Of a stretch of DNA of 64,000 bases, positions 59,419 through 64,000 are shown piece by piece; within the stretch, counting starts at the first letter, position 1, and the number at the start of each line of letters is the position of its first letter. The notes beneath the pieces are model-generated. The model saw nothing but the letters and a program-made list of their open reading frames with translations, was not told the DNA's origin and did not search any database. The position numbers and the translations under genes were made by a program. Origin of the DNA: JBDKVA01 sp039679375 (GTDB lineage: Bacteria > Bacillota > Clostridia > Acetivibrionales > DTU013). The stretch lies in NCBI GenBank assembly GCA_039679375.1, contig JBDKVA010000037.1, positions 13,640 to 77,639 on the forward strand, given 5' to 3'.

Positions 59419-59443
59419 AAAGGCTGCATGATATGCAGCCTTT
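59419..59443. terminator. Bidirectional terminator
   Basis: AAAGGCTGCAT and ATGCAGCCTTT form a perfect 11-bp stem with a 3-nt loop between the convergent M24-like gene and the 86-residue protein gene. A/T-rich flanks on both sides fit termination in both directions. Confidence 0.75.
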
Positions 59444-59454
59444 ATTAATGGATT

Positions 59455-59715
59455 TTATTGTCCAAGTTTGATTTCGAACCTGTCGAACCAGACCTTGTCT
59501 ATAAATTGTTCCGAGGTGAAAAATGTTTTTTTTAAAATACCAAGCTCCCGGGTATTCTTTTTCAGCCAGAGCGGAACGGGGATCTCCAGCTTTGCGCAAA
59601 GGTCAATGAGACACTTCTCCAGTTTATCCCTGAAGTTGTGCCCTTCATCGTTATCAGCTGTTTCAGCCTCTCTAACCAATTTGGTCTCAACAAAAATTTT
59701 GCCGGTCAAAGTCAA
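59455..59715 (-). CDS. Small conserved protein of unknown function
   Basis: An 86-residue soluble protein starting at TTG with AGGTGAT upstream. The sequence (TLTGKIFVETKLVREAET, NFRDKLEKCLIDLCAKLEIPVPLWLKKNTRELGI, FFTSEQFIDKVWFDRFEIKLGQ) looks like a folded single domain. I recall similar short proteins in clostridia but know no function. It lies 54 bp after cimA and before the terminator at 59419-59443, probably the last gene of the leucine/isoleucine operon. No membrane segment or cysteine pair suggests a specific role. Confidence 0.7.
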   Translation of the reverse strand: MTLTGKIFVETKLVREAETADNDEGHNFRDKLEKCLIDLCAKLEIPVPLWLKKNTRELGILKKTFFTSEQFIDKVWFDRFEIKLGQ

Positions 59716-59769
59716 TGCAAATCACCTGCCTGCAACTATTATCCCCAATCTGACGCTTGTTGTAAAGCT

Positions 59770-61329
59770 TTATTTCCCAAGCTTGTATTCAATCGAGTCT
59801 ACAAGTGCCTTCCAGCTGGCTTCTATGATATCGGCCGAAACGCCGATGGTTGTCCATACTTCATTTCCGTCGGTCGATTCGATCAGGACTCTAACCTTTG
59901 CTGCAGTAGCAGATGTGGAATCAAGCACTCTAACCTTGTAGTCGGTGAGCTTCATTTCCGAGATGCACGGGTAAAATCTCACAAGCGCTTTCCTGACTGC
60001 ATTATCAAGCGCATTTACAGGACCGTCGCCCTCCGCTGCTGTAATCTCCTCCTGATCGCCAACCTTTACCTTGATCATGGCTGTCGAATTTCGTTCATTG
60101 ACAGCGGCCGGTTCGCTCACTATCACTTTGAAGTCCTTCAGCTCAAAGAACGGATGATATTTTCCCAGCACCTTCATCACAATCAGTTCGAAAGAGCTTT
60201 CGGCGCCTTCGTACTGATAACCCTCATGTTCCATCTCCTTAAGCTTTTCAAGGATCCTCCGTGTTTCCTCCGAATCCTTTGTAAGCGCAGGCTCGATCTT
60301 TTTGACCAGATTCAGCACAGCACTCCTGCCTGCTACCTCAGACATGAGGAAAATCCGTTGATTTCCCACAACTTCGGGATCAATCATCTCGTATGCGGAA
60401 GCATTTTTCGTCACCGCATCCGCATGCATTCCCGCCTTATGGGCAAAAGCAGCCCGACCGACATATGGCGACCTTTCATCATGTATAACGTTGGATATTT
60501 CACTTATTGATCTGGCAACCGCAGTCATTTTCTGCATGCTTCCTTCCGGTATGCAGCTGTATCCCATAAGGAGCTGAAGATTCGGTATGATCGTGCATAA
60601 ATTGGCGTTGCCGCACCTCTCTCCAAGGCCGTTGATCGTGCCCTGCACCTGGGTAGCGCCTGCCTGGACAGCCATAATAGTACCTGCTACAGCCATGCCG
60701 TTGTCATTATGGCAGTGGACGCCGATCGGGATATGGAACTGCCTGACTATTTCCTGAGTGATATTGTATATATCCATCGGAAGGAAGCCGCCTTTGGTAT
60801 CACACAGACAAAGGCTGTCTGCGCCGGCATCCGCAGCCGCCTTAAGCGTACACACCGCATATTCGGGATTTGCCGCATAACCGTCGAAGAAATGCTCCGC
60901 ATCGTAGACAACCTCTCTGCCCGTCTTTTTAAAATATTTTATCGTATCAAAGATCATCCGGATATTCTCATCCAGTGTTGTTTTCAGAATGTCAGTCACC
61001 TGGAAATCCCACGATTTACCGAAAATGACGACCGCAGATGTACCTGCCTTAAGCAGCGAAAGGACATTGGAATCCTCTTCTACCGCGATTCCAACCCTTC
61101 TGGTGCTTCCAAATGCGATAAGCTTCGCGTTTTCCAGTTTAAGATGAGCCACTCTCTCAAAAAACTCAAGATCCTTCGGATTGGATCCCGGATTTCCCGC
61201 CTCAATATAGGACACGCCAAGAGAATCAAGCCTTTTGACAATCTTCAGCTTGTCTTCAACGGTGTATGAAATTCCCTGTGCCTGCGCTCCATCCCTTAAG
61301 GTGGAATCCAGTACAATTACCTTCTTCAT
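59770..61329 (-). CDS. cimA: (R)-citramalate synthase
   Basis: A 519-residue CimA. The HMGL-like catalytic TIM barrel is at the N-terminus (LDSTLRDGAQAQGISYTVEDKLKIVKRLDSLG; GVHCHNDNGMAVA with the metal His pair). The C-terminal LeuA regulatory domain is from about 385. Residues RDGAQAQG in place of RDGEQ-PG separate CimA from LeuA. It condenses pyruvate and acetyl-CoA to citramalate, giving a threonine-independent route to isoleucine. Its start overlaps the leuA stop by 4 bp. Confidence 0.93.
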   Translation of the reverse strand: MKKVIVLDSTLRDGAQAQGISYTVEDKLKIVKRLDSLGVSYIEAGNPGSNPKDLEFFERVAHLKLENAKLIAFGSTRRVGIAVEEDSNVLSLLKAGTSAVVIFGKSWDFQVTDILKTTLDENIRMIFDTIKYFKKTGREVVYDAEHFFDGYAANPEYAVCTLKAAADAGADSLCLCDTKGGFLPMDIYNITQEIVRQFHIPIGVHCHNDNGMAVAGTIMAVQAGATQVQGTINGLGERCGNANLCTIIPNLQLLMGYSCIPEGSMQKMTAVARSISEISNVIHDERSPYVGRAAFAHKAGMHADAVTKNASAYEMIDPEVVGNQRIFLMSEVAGRSAVLNLVKKIEPALTKDSEETRRILEKLKEMEHEGYQYEGAESSFELIVMKVLGKYHPFFELKDFKVIVSEPAAVNERNSTAMIKVKVGDQEEITAAEGDGPVNALDNAVRKALVRFYPCISEMKLTDYKVRVLDSTSATAAKVRVLIESTDGNEVWTTIGVSADIIEASWKALVDSIEYKLGK

Positions 61330-62870
61330 ACTGTCTCCTTCCCGTTGGAAGCCGTCTTGCCATGATTGCTGACAACCCTGTTGATCGCGTTGACATAAGC
61401 TTTTACACTAGCTTCAATAATATCCGTGCTCACGCCTCTGCCGACATAGATCCTGTTATCCTTTGCCACTCTTACCGTAGCTTCGCCAAGTGCATCCGCA
61501 CCTTCGGTCACGCCCTTCAGACTGAAGTCCTGAAGGTCAAGCTCAAACCCGACTGTCCTTTCAATGGCTTTAAACGCTGCATTGATCGGGCCGTCGCCGG
61601 TAGCCGCTTCCATAATGGGAACGCCGTTTTTAAGTAGGCTCACTGTAGCCGTTGCGATGACCTTATTGCCGCTGTTGATCTGGAAGCTATCCAGTTTATA
61701 CACTTCCGAAACCTCCGAGACCTTCTCCTCCACCAGAGCCTCAATATCCCTGTCAAGTACCGTCTTCTTTTTATCCGCTAATTCCTTGAATTTCTCAAAG
61801 GCTTTCATGATCTCTTCCGGAGCAAGATTGTACCCCATCTCCTTCAGCCTTTCCTCAAATGCATGCTTCCCGGATAGTTTGCCAAGTACCATCCTGTTCT
61901 GCGAAAGTCCAATGGACTCCGGAGTCATGATTTCATAGGTGCTCTTTTCTGCCATGACTCCATGCTGATGGATGCCGGATTCATGGGCAAATGCATTAGC
62001 CCCTACAATGGCCTTGTTCGGCTGTACATTGACGCCGGTCAGGCTGCCGACCAGCTTGCTGGTCCTGTAGATCTGTTTCGTATCGATATGATGTATGATA
62101 TCACCATAATAATCTTTCCTGGTCTGGATGCCCATGATCAGTTCCTCCAGCGATGCATTACCGGCACGTTCGCCGAGGCCGTTAATGGTACATTCCAGCT
62201 GGGTAGCGCCATTTTTCATGGCTGCTAGCGAATTGGCAACGGCAAGGCCAAGATCATTATGGCAGTGCACACTGATATCCACTTTTTCTATTCCCGGAAC
62301 ATTCTTGCATATGCCATTGATCATAAGTCCAAATTCCTCCGGAGAAGAATAACCTACCGTATCAGGGATATTCACGACAGTGGCGCCCGCTCTGATGACC
62401 TCTTCTACGATTTTATACAGGAAGGAAGCCCTTGACCTGCTGGCATCTTCTGCGGAAAACTCAATGTCAGAACAGAATTTTTTTGCATATCTGACCATGG
62501 CAACAGCTCTTTCCAGCACTTCTTCCTCGGTCATTTTCAGCTTGTATTTCATATGGATGTCTGATGTGGCAATAAACGTGTGTATCCGCGGATTCTCCGC
62601 GTTGCACACTGCCTCCCAGGCTCTGTCGATGTCCTTTTCAACCGCCCTGCTCAAGCTCGCAATTGTAACGCCCTTTACATTTTCGGCAACGGTCTTGACA
62701 GCCATAAAATCGCCCGGAGAAGAAATGGCGAAACCTGCCTCGATGACATCCACACCGAGCCGTACCAGCTGGCGGGCTATTTCAAGCTTCTCCTGTATAT
62801 TCAAGCTGACTCCAGGAGTCTGTTCCCCATCCCTTAACGTTGTGTCAAAAAATTTGATTCTCGATGCCAT
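61326..62870 (-). CDS. leuA: 2-isopropylmalate synthase
   Basis: A 514-residue LeuA. FFDTTLRDGEQTPGVSLNIQEKLEIARQLVRLGVDVIEAGF is the active-site start, SVHCHNDLGLAVANSLAA carries the metal ligands, and NAFAHESGIHQHG is the family's second signature. The C-terminal dimer domain (about 385-500) binds leucine for feedback inhibition. It commits 2-ketoisovalerate to leucine. The gene lies between ilvC and cimA, and the next genes leuCDB are not in the window. Confidence 0.96.
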   Translation of the reverse strand: MASRIKFFDTTLRDGEQTPGVSLNIQEKLEIARQLVRLGVDVIEAGFAISSPGDFMAVKTVAENVKGVTIASLSRAVEKDIDRAWEAVCNAENPRIHTFIATSDIHMKYKLKMTEEEVLERAVAMVRYAKKFCSDIEFSAEDASRSRASFLYKIVEEVIRAGATVVNIPDTVGYSSPEEFGLMINGICKNVPGIEKVDISVHCHNDLGLAVANSLAAMKNGATQLECTINGLGERAGNASLEELIMGIQTRKDYYGDIIHHIDTKQIYRTSKLVGSLTGVNVQPNKAIVGANAFAHESGIHQHGVMAEKSTYEIMTPESIGLSQNRMVLGKLSGKHAFEERLKEMGYNLAPEEIMKAFEKFKELADKKKTVLDRDIEALVEEKVSEVSEVYKLDSFQINSGNKVIATATVSLLKNGVPIMEAATGDGPINAAFKAIERTVGFELDLQDFSLKGVTEGADALGEATVRVAKDNRIYVGRGVSTDIIEASVKAYVNAINRVVSNHGKTASNGKETV

Positions 62871-62912
62871 GTGACATACCCCCCTCGATACCTTTACTGC
62901 TAGAGCAATCCT

Positions 62913-63908
62913 CTACTTCTTCAGCCAGCTCATCATTTTCCTGAGTTCCGCTCCGACCTTCTCAAGCTGGTGCTCTGATTCACAGAGCCTCGTGGCAAGG
63001 AATTCCGCCCTTCCTCCCGCTTTGTTCTCCATGATCCATTTTGAAGCGAATGCGCCGTTTTGAATTTCACTGAGAACCTTCTTCATTTCCTTTCTGGTAT
63101 CATCAGTGATAATTCTCTTTCCTGTCATATAATCGCCGTATTCTGCGGTATCACTGATGGAGTACCTCATATACGCAAAACCGCCCTGGTTGATCAGGTC
63201 AACGATCAGCTTCATTTCATGTATACATTCAAAATATGCGATCTCCGGTTGATAGCCTGCCTGTACGAGTGTTTCAAAGCCTGCCTTCATCAGCTCTGTA
63301 ACGCCTCCGCAGAGTACGGCCTGTTCACCGAAGAGATCCGTTTCCGTTTCTTCCCTGAACGTCGTCTCAAGGATGCCGGCTCTTCCCGCACCAATGCCCG
63401 ATGCATATGCGAGAGCATAATCCCTGGCCTTGCCCGATGCATCCTGGTAAATAGCGATCAGCGAAGGAACACCCCTGCCCTCCCTGTATTGGCTTCTGAC
63501 CGTATGACCGGGTCCTTTGGGCGCAATCATGATCACATCGATATTTTTCGGGGGCTTTATCTGGTTGAAATGGATGTTGAAGCCGTGGGCAAAGGCAAGT
63601 ATATTGCCTTCCTTCAGGTTCGGCTCAATGCTCTTGTAATACATATCCGCCTGGGTCTGGTCCGGTGTGAGAATCATAACAACATCACCGGCTTTGGCTG
63701 CCTCTGCGGTATCAAGCACCTTCAGGCCGTCCTGCTCTGCCTGTTTCCTTTTATCAGATGTTGGTGTCAGCCCTACTACTACATTTATTCCACTGTCCTT
63801 CAAATTCTGTGCATGCGCGTGTCCCTGGCTTCCATAGCCAATGACAGCTACTGTCTTTCCCTTTAAGAGCCCAAGGTTGCAATCACTGTCGTAATACATC
63901 TTCGCCAT
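62913..63908 (-). CDS. ilvC: Ketol-acid reductoisomerase
   Basis: A 331-residue class I KARI. The ATG at 63908 follows GAGGAG at nine bases, and an in-frame GTG at 63917 would overlap the ilvN stop. The Rossmann motif GYGSQGHAHAQNLKDSG is at about residues 22-38. The cofactor loop and APKGPGHTVR come next, then the metal-binding helices with LFGEQAVLCGG and CIHEMKLIVDL. It converts acetolactate or acetohydroxybutyrate to dihydroxy acids for valine, leucine and isoleucine. Confidence 0.96.
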   Translation of the reverse strand: MAKMYYDSDCNLGLLKGKTVAVIGYGSQGHAHAQNLKDSGINVVVGLTPTSDKRKQAEQDGLKVLDTAEAAKAGDVVMILTPDQTQADMYYKSIEPNLKEGNILAFAHGFNIHFNQIKPPKNIDVIMIAPKGPGHTVRSQYREGRGVPSLIAIYQDASGKARDYALAYASGIGAGRAGILETTFREETETDLFGEQAVLCGGVTELMKAGFETLVQAGYQPEIAYFECIHEMKLIVDLINQGGFAYMRYSISDTAEYGDYMTGKRIITDDTRKEMKKVLSEIQNGAFASKWIMENKAGGRAEFLATRLCESEHQLEKVGAELRKMMSWLKK

Positions 63909-63913
63909 ATCTA

Positions 63914-64000
63914 TCACTCCTCTTCATTATTGGTAACCTTTATAATTCGATTGCCTCTCTCGATAGCAATGGTACCCGTTCTGACAATTTCCTTGATTCC
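63914..64000 (-). CDS. ilvN: Acetolactate synthase small subunit, C-terminal end
   Basis: Only the last 28 codons and the TGA are inside the window. The fragment reads GIKEIVRTGTIAIERG followed by a short acidic tail (TNNEEE), matching the C-terminal GxxExxRTGxxAxxRG segment of IlvN/IlvH. It immediately precedes ilvC, as in many ilvBNC operons. The gene is cut by the window edge. Confidence 0.8.
   Translation of the reverse strand, partial: GIKEIVRTGTIAIERGNRIIKVTNNEEE

Overview
The window looks like the chromosome of an anaerobic, endospore-forming Firmicute of the class Clostridia. The evidence is moderate-to-low G+C, strong AGGAGG-type ribosome sites, frequent TTG/GTG starts, sigma-A and sigma-E style promoters, the sporulation/division cluster mazG-hup-rqcP-yabP-yabQ-divIC-yabR, and a citramalate route to isoleucine. 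It carries many sugar ABC importers without their own ATPase, as in cellulolytic and saccharolytic clostridia. No phage, autonomous transposase, rRNA or CRISPR array is visible. The species cannot be named from the sequence alone.

Layout. 1-10.7 kb (minus): a sugar operon with two permeases, a lipoprotein binding protein, an FAD oxidoreductase, a DapA-family aldolase and a LacI regulator, then a fucose-isomerase-like protein, DhaK, DhaL and an RpiB-like isomerase cut by the window edge. 11-14.6 kb (minus): a second ATPase-less importer of LplABC type. 15-22.3 kb: a DUF3307 membrane protein, a secreted protein, a large zinc-ribbon/class III cyclase/AAA/TPR protein, a divergent GAF histidine kinase, and a toxin-antitoxin pair whose PIN toxin has lost its N-terminus. 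22.4-25.2 kb: mannitol-phosphate-dehydrogenase-like, D-lyxose-isomerase-like and PfkB kinase genes. 25.4-29.0 kb: tRNA-Leu and the division/sporulation cluster.

29.3-43.3 kb (mostly plus): a FrlC-like epimerase, a fused hydantoinase/5-oxoprolinase-like protein, a LysR regulator, a URO-D-family protein, a bicupin and a complete dipeptide/oligopeptide-type ABC importer. The epimerase and importer promoters share a spaced sequence signature. 43.4-59.4 kb: an L,D-transpeptidase, then a minus-strand operon of about 12.5 kb running from a strong promoter near 56.8 kb. It holds an RbsABC-like importer, M20 peptidase, NagA, NagB-like, URO-D-like, aldose epimerase, zinc dehydrogenase, class II aldolase and PfkB kinase. 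It is divergent from a ROK regulator and an M24 homologue without two metal ligands. 59.4-64 kb (minus): branched-chain amino acid genes ilvN (partial), ilvC, leuA, cimA and a small conserved gene.

Themes. Two dispersed non-coding repeat families are present: a 103-bp two-hairpin element (three copies) and a roughly 101-bp element with inverted termini (three copies plus a remnant). All four solute-binding-protein genes are followed by a strong hairpin without a U-tract. The most promising leads are the cyclase/GAF-kinase pair and the two catabolic clusters that each contain an unusual URO-D-family protein.
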